44,921 nt of DNA from Candidatus Helarchaeota archaeon (lineage in GTDB: Archaea > Asgardarchaeota > Lokiarchaeia > Helarchaeales > RDOG01): contig JALGVI010000013.1 in NCBI GenBank assembly GCA_029838215.1, positions 1-44,921 of the forward strand, read 5' to 3'. The notes below the pieces were generated by a model that saw only the letters and a program-made list of their open reading frames with translations, searched no databases and was not told where the DNA came from. Both the position numbers and the translations under genes were made by a program. Positions 9,383-17,500 of the stretch are shown here, one piece after another; the stretch's first letter is position 1; every line of letters starts with the position of its first letter.

Positions 9383-9532
9383 TCATGCAAGATCAATGCA
9401 TTTTTTTTTCTGCTTAAAATCAATGGCGTGTTTTCCTTCAATCAGGTTCTTGACAATTTCCTTTGCTTTAACATTATTTGGAGAATCCTTATTATATGCA
9501 TGAACCAGAATATTAGTATCTATTAGTTTCAT
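9383..9532 (-). pseudogene. vapC: Truncated VapC (PIN-domain) toxin remnant
   Basis: A 49-codon frame that begins like a PIN-domain ribonuclease toxin: MKLIDTNILVHAYNKDS with the first catalytic Asp. It follows the family for about 38 residues, then enters a run of nine to ten A (minus strand, about 9401-9409) and ends at a TGA. PIN proteins are normally about 125-150 aa, so the remaining acidic active-site residues are missing. It overlaps the end of vapB by 20 bp, the usual operon layout. Slippage or frameshift in the A-run followed by decay is the simple explanation. The toxin should be inactive. Confidence 0.75.
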
Positions 9533-9764
9533 ACAATTCGTCCCTCGTTATCTCTATTGGGGTGCCCAATGAAATTCCTTCATTTAGATCCTTTAATGCA
9601 TCCCTATTTAATTCGTCTACAGTATTAAATATGATTTCAATTCTATTTCCGAGTTTATTAAGGAAAATCTCGTCATTATCATGTAAATCCATGTTCTTGT
9701 GAAGTTTGGGTGGTAATTTTACATACCAAGAGTTCCCTATCTTCTTGATCTTTGATTTTTGCAT
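9513..9764 (-). CDS. vapB: AbrB/SpoVT-type antitoxin (VapB family)
   Basis: An 83-aa protein with an N-terminal swapped-hairpin AbrB-type DNA-binding domain (KIKKIGNSWYVKLPPKL, then DEIFLNKLGNRIEI). Its acidic C-terminal tail would bind a PIN toxin. It neutralises the toxin and represses its own operon by family precedent. It still looks intact although the partner toxin gene (ends 9383) is broken, so it may persist as an orphan regulator or is starting to decay. A 14-bp palindrome lies 27-40 bp upstream of its start. Confidence 0.82.
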   Translation of the reverse strand: MQKSKIKKIGNSWYVKLPPKLHKNMDLHDNDEIFLNKLGNRIEIIFNTVDELNRDALKDLNEGISLGTPIEITRDELYETNRY

Positions 9765-9790
9765 GAAATCTCGTAGTTAATTTTTGCATA

Positions 9791-9804
9791 AAAAGTTAAC
9801 TTTT
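9791..9804 (-). promoter_or_regulatory. Palindrome upstream of vapB; candidate operator
   Basis: AAAAGTTAACTTTT is a perfect 14-bp palindrome overlapping a TATA-like AT-rich stretch 27-40 bp before the vapB start. AbrB-type antitoxins commonly repress their own promoters through palindromes, so this is a plausible autoregulatory site. It also sits in AT-rich DNA, where chance palindromes are more likely. Confidence 0.35.
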
Positions 9805-9930
9805 CAAATTTTGTACTCGTAGCTTATTGACAGATAATAGCTTCTTTTTATCAAAGCTTTTAACGATAAAATTAAAAGAATCGAAAAATTTTTTATTCTT
9901 GAAAAAAGTTGAAAAATGGAGTCATGAAAA

Positions 9931-10365
9931 ATGCGGTATGAATTGGAAGATTTTGGAGTTTCAATTGATGTGAAGGAGTGGGCTCACAAATATTTCAAGG
10001 AACATAGAAGACACGTGTTTAGAAAGGACCCTGAAGAACCATTTCCTAACTTGCAGGTGCGAGTTGATGATGTTGCAGAAAGTAATCTGCATGAATCCAC
10101 GGATGTTTTAGTAGAGACCATAAAAAAACAATTTCCAGATGAAGTCAGGATTGAAGATGTTCAAAAAAGTAGGATTAAGGATTTTCCGGCGATTTCAATG
10201 CGTGTAAATGGAATTGAAGAGAATGGCTTGGAATTGATGATGTTAAATTATATCATTTCAACGGGTGAAAAACTGATAATGCTTCGTTTCATCTTAAAAA
10301 CGGAGCAGTTTGAAACACATGTAGATGAAATTCAAGAAATAGCTCAAAGCATAGAAATAATTTGA
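9931..10365 (+). CDS. Small soluble protein, possible PsbP/DcrB-like fold
   Basis: A 144-aa protein that I do not recognise with certainty. It is acidic, has no signal peptide or membrane segment, and has an alpha/beta pattern: FGVSIDVKEWAHKYF at the start, a central block ending AISMRVNGIEENGLELMMLNYII, and a late helix. The pattern 'short beta, amphipathic segment, long antiparallel sheet, last helix' recalls the PsbP/Mog1/DcrB fold, but this is a weak analogy. ATG 9931 is the start. It stands alone, followed by a T-rich stretch, so it is probably monocistronic. Confidence 0.55.
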   Translation: MRYELEDFGVSIDVKEWAHKYFKEHRRHVFRKDPEEPFPNLQVRVDDVAESNLHESTDVLVETIKKQFPDEVRIEDVQKSRIKDFPAISMRVNGIEENGLELMMLNYIISTGEKLIMLRFILKTEQFETHVDEIQEIAQSIEII

Positions 10366-10390
10366 AAGGAATCGAAGTAAATTCGATTGA

Positions 10391-10412
10391 CTTCTTTTTT
10401 TTCTCTATTTTT
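10391..10412 (+). terminator. T-rich archaeal-type terminator
   Basis: CTTCTTTTTTTTCTCTATTT lies 25 bp past the stop at 10365. Archaeal RNA polymerase terminates at such T tracts without needing a hairpin. Confidence 0.4.
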
Positions 10413-10496
10413 GTTACGTGTTATTCTCGTGATATTCGGTTTCTAATCTTTTTTTTGTAATAGATCAGGTGGTGACGATTGAGAAGACGTGATTAA

Positions 10497-11780
10497 ATGA
10501 TGCCTAAAAATGATATTTCTGGTCTTGAGGAAGCAACGACAGAGCCAACGGGTTTAGATTGCTTGCAAGGGCTTGATTTTAACGCGACCATGAGCGGAGT
10601 CTCAGGTTTGCGAAGACCTTTAAATCCTTTAGGCGTCGATGAGTTAAATGAAATCAGAGTCATGAATTTTGAGTTTGATATGTATCTCAAGAATCTCTTG
10701 GAATATCGATTGGAAGATGTCATAAAATTCGGACGGCAATTTTCGCTTGACATCCTTGTTAATTATCTAAAAGATGATTTAAATTTTGGCAATCCTCTAT
10801 ATTTTGATTCTTATTTGAGCATAATCCAGCAATATGGACTTGCAGACGTTAAAGTCATTAACGGTCAAGGAAAACAGGCTTTATCAACGGGATTCAATTT
10901 GGCTTTCTTTGGGGATCCCGGCACCGGAAAAACATTTGCCATTGATGATATTATTCGTGGGAATGAGTCAAACGGCATTGAGCCGCATGGATTACCCGGA
11001 AGGAATCGTTTCTGTGGGGGAATGACGGCACCTCGATTTATTCGTATTGGAGAGGCATATCACGATCTAAAATTTAATTTCATAGTGCCCGAATTTAATG
11101 ACTGGTTCAAATATAAGGGAATGATCGAACCATTAAAACTGGCAATGGAGCACAAGCAGCTTCGATATGAGATTAAAGATGAAGCGATCGGTCCTTATGA
11201 ATTCACTTCATTTTTTTCGGTGAATTATAACGTAAAGACAAAGCTTGGTCGAAGCAATACAAGGCGAAATTACAAGGTCACGGTTTCGGATCCGAATTTC
11301 AATGCGATTGAAGATAGAATGCTTTGCCGGCTTCACGTATTAACGAAGAACAGATACAATGCAATAATAGATAGCCAGAGGAGGATGTCATTAGGGCTTG
11401 TTTCGATGCATTTGGCAAAAAAGATCCGGGATCACGTCACGCTACTTCACGCCATACAGACATCCCATCATTTAACAGCGAAAGAGTTTCCATCCAAACC
11501 CGTCTTGCTCACGGACAATGTTTATGAAAAATTGGAGGATGCGAGGCACCACCTGTTCAATGAATTGCCTGAAGATACGATTCAATTTAGTCCGCGATTA
11601 GAATTTCGAGCCATCAAGTTGGCTTGCGCTGCTTCCTTATTGACGCATTTTCAGCAGGATGATTACTTGCTCATAACAAAGCAGGCACTCAAGCTAGCAA
11701 TTCGATTTTTCATTGAAGAAGCATTATTGAGATCAGGAAGCGATGCGGATATCGAGAAAATTCTTTCGAGGATTTTCTAA
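10497..11780 (+). CDS. AAA+ ATPase of the MCM/MoxR-like group
   Basis: A 427-aa AAA+ protein of unknown role. Residues 1-125 are a family-specific N-terminus. Walker A is GDPGTGKT (139-146). The Walker B strand appears as FNFIVPEFND (193-202), where the usual Asp before the catalytic Glu is Pro, so Mg coordination may differ. SFFSVNYN (~238-245) fits sensor 1. EDRMLCRLHVL (~272-282) fits the arginine-finger region. The last ~120 residues are helical, like the lid of MoxR/MCM ATPases. ATG 10497 and ATG 10500 are equally possible starts. Its stop overlaps by 4 bp the stop of the convergent DUF2240 gene. Confidence 0.7.
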   Translation: MMPKNDISGLEEATTEPTGLDCLQGLDFNATMSGVSGLRRPLNPLGVDELNEIRVMNFEFDMYLKNLLEYRLEDVIKFGRQFSLDILVNYLKDDLNFGNPLYFDSYLSIIQQYGLADVKVINGQGKQALSTGFNLAFFGDPGTGKTFAIDDIIRGNESNGIEPHGLPGRNRFCGGMTAPRFIRIGEAYHDLKFNFIVPEFNDWFKYKGMIEPLKLAMEHKQLRYEIKDEAIGPYEFTSFFSVNYNVKTKLGRSNTRRNYKVTVSDPNFNAIEDRMLCRLHVLTKNRYNAIIDSQRRMSLGLVSMHLAKKIRDHVTLLHAIQTSHHLTAKEFPSKPVLLTDNVYEKLEDARHHLFNELPEDTIQFSPRLEFRAIKLACAASLLTHFQQDDYLLITKQALKLAIRFFIEEALLRSGSDADIEKILSRIF

Positions 11781-12352
11781 TTGAAAAATGCATCCAGCGT
11801 TTTCGCCTTGCTTTTCTTCTTTTTCTTCTTTCGGGGCTTTGACGCTACAGGTTTTTTCTTTTTAATCTTCTTCGGCTTCTCTTCTTCAACTTGGAGTTTT
11901 TTCTCTTGTTTCTTTGGCTTCTTTGTCTTTGGTACTGTTTTGGTTTTAACTTTAGCGGGTTTTTTCATTACGTCGCGAGAAATCGGTTTTACTTCAAGAG
12001 GTTTTGGTGGCGGTGGTTTCTCAATGATTAGGGGCTCTGTTTTTGGGAGATGTTGCAAGGGTTCTTCTTCGACATCCTGTAATAAATTGAAATCAGGAGA
12101 CCAATCAAGAGGGAATGGAGGACTCCAAATATCTGCATTTTTAAAAATTAGGAATCCGTTTTCACGACTTACGAAACCCTCTTGAAGTGCAAGATGAAGT
12201 ATTTTTTTTGCATCCGTGAAGGAGCACCCTTCGAAATGGTCGTAACACAAACCGAGAATGAATTCATCTTCCGTAATCTTGAATTTGTTTTTAATACGAA
12301 AAGGAATGGATGAGCTCCAAAGCAGGTCTTTTCTGGAAAGAACCATGACCAT
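11777..12352 (-). CDS. DUF2240 protein with long basic tail and PIP-like motif
   Basis: A 191-aa protein in two parts. Residues 1-90 match the archaeal DUF2240 family: EDEFILGLCYDHFEGCSF, DAKKILHLALQEGFV and WSPDFNLLQD. The rest is a low-complexity Pro/Lys-rich linker. The extreme C-terminus AKTLDAFFN has the spacing of a PCNA-interacting peptide (x-x-x-L-x-x-F-F), with Lys where Gln is usual. This implies a sliding-clamp partner in replication or repair. The function of DUF2240 itself is not known to me. The lysine-rich linker explains the phenylalanine-rich open frame on the other strand, which is a shadow. Confidence 0.75.
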   Translation of the reverse strand: MVMVLSRKDLLWSSSIPFRIKNKFKITEDEFILGLCYDHFEGCSFTDAKKILHLALQEGFVSRENGFLIFKNADIWSPPFPLDWSPDFNLLQDVEEEPLQHLPKTEPLIIEKPPPPKPLEVKPISRDVMKKPAKVKTKTVPKTKKPKKQEKKLQVEEEKPKKIKKKKPVASKPRKKKKKKSKAKTLDAFFN

Positions 12353-12494
12353 CTCCGACGAGGTTTGGCATCAAGAATTCTTTTCTTGAGATTTACAAAA
12401 CTTACTTAATAAAAGATTCTCAGATGATTATATAAATAAAAATTCAGTTTCGTTTAAAAGAAAGATAACAATTTGGTCGAACATCTCGGATTGA

Positions 12495-13547
12495 GTGAAA
12501 AAATCGTTCTTGGTGATTTTAATTAAGATATTAATCATGAATGCGCCGATGAAGAAGCTGGGTGGACAATTTGATGCGCCTGCCTATTTGGCATACTACC
12601 TGCATAAAAGTGGTCATCCCACTTGCGTGATTGGTAATGTTAATACGAAATTTTTGAAGATTAATCGCTTAAAAACGATAACGTTTTTAATGGCAAGTTT
12701 TCCAAAATTGATCTTGCACGATTTTGACGTGATTCATGTCCATTTTACTCAATATTTGGTACCGACTCTCGTAAAGAAAAGAGCAAAAAAAATCCTGAGT
12801 ACTCAAGGAAATTTCGTTGAGGGAATGTATCGAGATTATGGAAGACTTCTTGGAAGAGTTGCAGGGAGTTTTGAGAAATTCATTTACAAATTTATTGATG
12901 GGGTCATAATAGAAAGTGATGAGGAGGCAAGAATTTGTCAGAAGTATGGCGTGAAGTACAAGTACATACCTAAACTTTACCCAACCAATCCTTCATTTTA
13001 TCCGAGTGAAGCGGAAGTCCTTCATAAGAATCAAATCATATACGCAGGGCGGCTTTTTAGGATAAAAGGTCCGGATATTCTGATAAATGCAATGCAACAC
13101 GTTAATGCAAATTGCATTATTTGTGGGACAGGACCAGAAGAGATGAATTTAAAACGTTTAACAAAAAAAATAGGCGTGTCAGGTAAAGTACATTTTCTCG
13201 GCTTTCAAAATTGGGACAGGTTAATTAAATTAATACGGGGATCAAAAGCACTCATTATTCCCAGCCGTTCGGAAGGCATTCCTCGAGTTCTCATTGAAGC
13301 CATGTCAGTAGGCACGCCCGTAATTGCATCAAGAGTAGGGGGCATTCCAAGAATCATTAAGGATTCCAAAAACGGCTTTCTCGTGCAGAGCAGTGACGTG
13401 ATGGGATTGGCTAAGGCAATTTCCCGAATTCTGACAGATGATGATTTACGAGCAGGACTTAGTGAACAGGCTTCAAAAAGCATTGCAGAACATTTTGACT
13501 GGGAAAAAGCAATAAAGCAAACAATAGAATTTTATGAATCAGCATGA
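12495..13547 (+). CDS. GT4-family glycosyltransferase
   Basis: A retaining GT-B sugar transferase (350 aa) likely to act on lipid-linked or surface glycans. The N-terminal domain has the Gly-rich acceptor loop KKLGGQFDAPAYLAYYL. The C-terminal domain has the donor-binding blocks IIYAGRLFRIKGPDILI, ICGTGPEEMNLK, VHFLGF and IPSRSEGIPRVLIEAMSVG. The last includes the E-x7-E motif. GTG 12495 is used; GTG 12513 (giving MILIKILIMNAP) would begin directly at the first beta strand and is a good alternative. It is convergent with the ribophorin I-like gene, so it may contribute to the same glycosylation pathway, but this is only proximity. Confidence 0.9.
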   Translation: MKKSFLVILIKILIMNAPMKKLGGQFDAPAYLAYYLHKSGHPTCVIGNVNTKFLKINRLKTITFLMASFPKLILHDFDVIHVHFTQYLVPTLVKKRAKKILSTQGNFVEGMYRDYGRLLGRVAGSFEKFIYKFIDGVIIESDEEARICQKYGVKYKYIPKLYPTNPSFYPSEAEVLHKNQIIYAGRLFRIKGPDILINAMQHVNANCIICGTGPEEMNLKRLTKKIGVSGKVHFLGFQNWDRLIKLIRGSKALIIPSRSEGIPRVLIEAMSVGTPVIASRVGGIPRIIKDSKNGFLVQSSDVMGLAKAISRILTDDDLRAGLSEQASKSIAEHFDWEKAIKQTIEFYESA

Positions 13548-13576
13548 TTTTAAGTGTAATGATAAAAAAAATGCGA

Positions 13577-15487
13577 TTATTTACCCAGATCTCTGAGCTG
13601 TGAAAGTAATTTATCAATGGAATTTTTACTTTTTGTTACTTTCTTCTCGAGGTCGTTTTTCAGCTTGCGATATGCAGCTGGTGTCAGGCGTTTTCGTTGT
13701 CGATATCGAATTTCTAATAGTTTCAGGCTTTCTCTATGCTGATCACGTTCGGCTTCTCGAACTTCGAGCTTGTCAACGATTTCCTTATAGATTCCACCAG
13801 CAGTCCGCATATCACTTTTTAAATCTTTCAATTCAGTTTCAAGATCGAGTATCTTTCGATCTATATTCTTGAATTCCATGCGATATTCACGCTTACGGAT
13901 TTTCCCCTTGCGCAAGTTAGTTTCTAGGCGTTCAAGTTCGTAGTCATGAGCAATTTTCTCTGAATAAAGGTCTACAAATTCTTGAATTACTTTTGGAACC
14001 ACGACTTTTGGTCGGCGAATGAGTAATTTTTCGCTGGGTAATTCCCTGCGCAGGACCACATAGGCGAAAATGACAGCGGAAATTATTGCCATAATGAAAG
14101 CGGGACGCCACCAATTTAGAATGTAGGTTCCTAATGCATTAAACTGGCAAGAAATGTCGATGTCATCCATATCAGATAGATTCTCATAGGAAAACTTGAG
14201 AGAGACACGACCGTTTTGTGTAGTGACTTCAGGAACAGAGGGAGAGACTGTTTGTATCGAGGCACCATAAGGTAACAAGTATTCAATAGTGGCACTATCT
14301 ATTAAAAATGGGTACTGATCGAGTGAAATAATATCTCCTTTGAAAAAGTGTTCATCTCCAATAACTTGCACGTATTGCTCATATGGAAGGCGATATTCGA
14401 TCCAATAAGTAGTTTCCTGATTTTTTGATAATGCACGCCGATTTTCTGACCATAATACCGAGATTTGTTGATAAGTTGGAGTTTCTGCTTGAGTGGAGAA
14501 ATCTTGACTTTTTACAAATAATTTTAGAAAAAGGGAGTTAAGGGGTTGAATAAACGCCGACGATTTTGGCCACCACGGCATGCTGGTTAAAAAATCCTCA
14601 AGAGGATTTATTGTCAAGTCATTGGTTATTAAAAGGCTGGTTGAATCATATACCTTCACGCTATTTGGAACATAATCACCAGGAATGTTAAAACTCCACT
14701 GTGATAGCGCTACATCGCCCAGATTTTTTATCGTGTGTTTTTCTTTTATATAAATAAGTCCCCATTCGTCAAAGCGAACTTCTCTTTCTAAAGAAATGCA
14801 CCTGACAATGCCTCCAGAATCTTGAGTCAAGGAGAAAATATAAGTAAATGATTCGGATGTTAGCGGCGATATATTTGTTCCCGAATACGATGATTCGGAG
14901 GATGATTGAGCATTTAATGACTGGGAAATGGAAGTAGAGTAAGAAGATATGGTATATGGTGAGACGGGATGTTTTCCAAGTGAAAGAACATATTGATTTG
15001 TCAAGCTGAAATCGATGGCATTACCATAAATAATGACAACTTTAAAATCGTATATTTGATCAGGTAGAAGAGGTGAATCTGCATACACGTTCCATTTTAA
15101 GTAACCGTCTCCGGAATATACCTGCTTTTTCATCGTGAGAGGAACATTATTTGAAGATGCTTCAATAAAGAAGATATTCGATTCATCAGAATATGGAACG
15201 GCAATCTGAATGTATTGCTTTGAAATGGGTAAGAGGTTTTTAACTTGATACTGATCGATGACTTCGACAACAGCATGAATCTTTATAGATACGATACGAT
15301 TGACTTGAATGACTTGAATGGCATTTTCATCCTCGATAACAGGTAATGAACAGGATTGAATGTCAAGCGGTTTCGTATTATCGCATGAAACATCGGTTTG
15401 CAGAGGTTGCATTACTAACATAGCCATTAGAGTAATGCTAAACATTATCAGTCCGAAAATCAAAAAGAAACGTACCTGCTTATTCAA
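13577..15487 (-). CDS. Ribophorin I-like (OST1-like) membrane protein
   Basis: In eukaryotes ribophorin I is a non-catalytic subunit of oligosaccharyltransferase. This 636-aa protein has the same plan: an N-terminal hydrophobic signal/anchor (~7-27), a two-part extracytoplasmic beta-rich region (~30-455), one transmembrane helix (~461-480) and a long charged cytoplasmic coiled coil (~505-636). The block IEYRLPYEQYVQVIGDEHFF resembles the human segment with YNLPSYEYLYNLGDQY. It is followed, as in ribophorin I, by an 'I..LP.GA..I...SP' pattern and a pre-membrane 'DI...FNALG' block. Asgard genomes are reported to encode ribophorin I homologues. No catalytic STT3 gene is in the window. Confidence 0.75.
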   Translation of the reverse strand: MNKQVRFFLIFGLIMFSITLMAMLVMQPLQTDVSCDNTKPLDIQSCSLPVIEDENAIQVIQVNRIVSIKIHAVVEVIDQYQVKNLLPISKQYIQIAVPYSDESNIFFIEASSNNVPLTMKKQVYSGDGYLKWNVYADSPLLPDQIYDFKVVIIYGNAIDFSLTNQYVLSLGKHPVSPYTISSYSTSISQSLNAQSSSESSYSGTNISPLTSESFTYIFSLTQDSGGIVRCISLEREVRFDEWGLIYIKEKHTIKNLGDVALSQWSFNIPGDYVPNSVKVYDSTSLLITNDLTINPLEDFLTSMPWWPKSSAFIQPLNSLFLKLFVKSQDFSTQAETPTYQQISVLWSENRRALSKNQETTYWIEYRLPYEQYVQVIGDEHFFKGDIISLDQYPFLIDSATIEYLLPYGASIQTVSPSVPEVTTQNGRVSLKFSYENLSDMDDIDISCQFNALGTYILNWWRPAFIMAIISAVIFAYVVLRRELPSEKLLIRRPKVVVPKVIQEFVDLYSEKIAHDYELERLETNLRKGKIRKREYRMEFKNIDRKILDLETELKDLKSDMRTAGGIYKEIVDKLEVREAERDQHRESLKLLEIRYRQRKRLTPAAYRKLKNDLEKKVTKSKNSIDKLLSQLRDLGK

Positions 15488-15703
15488 GGATGATTCGACC
15501 TCTAAACCGCTTTGTATCGAATTTCATTCAAACCATTTTTAGACTTTTGGTTCAAACTCTTGAGATAATGATTTCTAGTTCGTTTTTAAAATTTATTCAT
15601 GAACAAGATCAACGTAAGAATCGATGGTTCGAGTTTTTCTAATATAAAATAATGATGAAGTTAGGTAAATAAAGAAGTTTCAGGAATGCAAAAGAAAATA
15701 AAT

Positions 15704-17365
15704 TCACTCAAAAAATTGAATGGGGAGAGTCACGGGTTCTTCTGTCGTGTATTGTAGTTTACTTTCGATCCACTTTATTTTTTGATTAAGAAACTGCAGT
15801 TGATTCTTGCACTCTTGCAATTTCTGACGGTATTGTTGTCTTTTCAAGAAATCAAGGGGGTCTCCAGAGATTTTACGCTCCAAGGTTTTCAAATCTTCTT
15901 CAAGCAAGATTTTTCTTTTTTGGAGATTCAATAGCATCTCTCCGATTTCATCGTGCACGTGATTGTTAAATGTAGACTCTTGAGATCTTATCATTGGAGG
16001 TGGACGGGGCACAGAATTAAATTGCCTTGACACGGGATTATTTGTGAAATAGTGAGCTTTTTGATTTTGATTTGGTTGAAATGAAATCGGATTTTGAATA
16101 TAAGGGGATTGTCTTTGAGTGGCTTGAACAGATGCTTGTGTCATACTCTGATCAAAAATGTTTTGCAGGTGATCAACGGCTTGCTCGATTTTCTCCTTAA
16201 GTTCATTTAAATCACACGCCGTTTCGGAGGCATCCATTAACGTTGCCATTAGTTTGTCAGAAACTTGATGAATGGAAAAATTGGAGGCTATTTCAAAGTA
16301 TTTCAAGATATTATCGTGCATTGTTTTCTTTGCAGCGAATTTTATTAAGCCTCGGTCTGTTTCCAATTGCAATCGCTTAAAAATATGCCCAACCATGCTC
16401 ATTTTCTCAAGACCATCCAGAAACATTTCAAACGTTACTTCAAGGTCAGAAAAAAATATTCCTTTTTTCTGAATGAAAATCAATCGTTGGTCAGTTAACA
16501 CCAAAGAACCTTTTTGACTGTTTAATCTTGCAAGAGTGCATTCTTTTATTTTAACGTTATCAAACATGGCAATTGGGAGTTCTTCAGGTAAGAGCGTCAT
16601 GATTGGAAGAATGGTCGAAAATTTATCCTTGAATGAAATTAACTCATGGATTGCATCAGAAACATAAGTTAACTTTTCTTTGGAATCTCGAAGGAGATCG
16701 TCGACATAGGCACGGAAAGTGGTGATGGTATCCTTGATTTGATTTAGAATCGTATCATAATAAGCAAAGTTTTGAGGTGCCCAACTTTCGGTATAATTGA
16801 GTTTTTGGACTTGTTGTTGAAGCAAAGGCATTTTCTGAGCTAGTTTGACCAAAAGTCTTTCCTTATAAAGAGGTAATGCATTTAAAACTTCCAAAATATA
16901 TGTTTCTAGTTGATAGTCGTGTAAAAATGCTGCAGAGCGGAGCTTGATTAATGTTCTTTTTAAAATCCGCATTTTTTGTTGAACTTCTTGAAGACTATCA
17001 TGAGCATGCATCAAGGTCATGATTTGTGAACGAAATTCTTCTACAAACGAGCGATTCTTGCCTGCTATGGATACTATCTGGACGTGACGACAACTAGGAC
17101 ACATTTTATGGTTGCTGATTCCCTCTTTCAAGGCAGTAGACTTGCAAGTCCTGCATTTTATCTTGCTTGATTTATTTTGCAAGTCGTCTTGCATGATTTT
17201 AGTGCCACATTTCATGCAATAGAGAAATTTTTTCTTCTCTTCTTCAACACATCTTGAGCACAAAATCACGTTGCAATTGTTGCAATAATACGTGGCAACC
17301 CGTTCATTGCATATATTGCATGATGACTCTTTTCCGATTCCTTGCTGGACCCATGAAGAATTCAT
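15704..17365 (-). CDS. Zinc-finger (B-box-like) coiled-coil protein with GRAM/PH-like domain
   Basis: A 553-aa cytosolic protein. The first 95 residues hold a cysteine array: Cys16, 19, 28, 31, 36, 39, 50, 53 (B-box/FYVE-like spacing), then Cys71, 74, 89, 92 (zinc ribbon). Residues ~100-255 are helical. Residues ~262-360 resemble a GRAM/bacterial-PH beta domain: LARLNSQKGSLVLTDQRLIF, then a strand pattern and a closing helix. After a Gln/Pro/Asn-rich linker (~395-470) comes a final coiled coil (~485-535). The plan recalls eukaryotic membrane-targeting scaffolds. Function is unknown. ATG 17365 starts at a plausible N-terminus. Confidence 0.65.
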   Translation of the reverse strand: MNSSWVQQGIGKESSCNICNERVATYYCNNCNVILCSRCVEEEKKKFLYCMKCGTKIMQDDLQNKSSKIKCRTCKSTALKEGISNHKMCPSCRHVQIVSIAGKNRSFVEEFRSQIMTLMHAHDSLQEVQQKMRILKRTLIKLRSAAFLHDYQLETYILEVLNALPLYKERLLVKLAQKMPLLQQQVQKLNYTESWAPQNFAYYDTILNQIKDTITTFRAYVDDLLRDSKEKLTYVSDAIHELISFKDKFSTILPIMTLLPEELPIAMFDNVKIKECTLARLNSQKGSLVLTDQRLIFIQKKGIFFSDLEVTFEMFLDGLEKMSMVGHIFKRLQLETDRGLIKFAAKKTMHDNILKYFEIASNFSIHQVSDKLMATLMDASETACDLNELKEKIEQAVDHLQNIFDQSMTQASVQATQRQSPYIQNPISFQPNQNQKAHYFTNNPVSRQFNSVPRPPPMIRSQESTFNNHVHDEIGEMLLNLQKRKILLEEDLKTLERKISGDPLDFLKRQQYRQKLQECKNQLQFLNQKIKWIESKLQYTTEEPVTLPIQFFE

Positions 17366-17500
17366 TCAAAAAACCTCAATCAATAGGATGGCGCCAAATA
17401 AAGTAAGAAGCGTTCTGAATTCATAAAAAACTGAATATCACGCAAATAATACCTGACTCAAATCCGAATCAGAAAAAAAAGCATTCATGAGTGAAAATAT

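Noticed and set aside
11781..12185. 134-codon plus-strand frame rich in Phe, Ser and Gly
   Set aside because: It is the antisense of the Lys/Pro-rich linker of the DUF2240 gene; composition is fully explained by AAG/AAA codons on the other strand.
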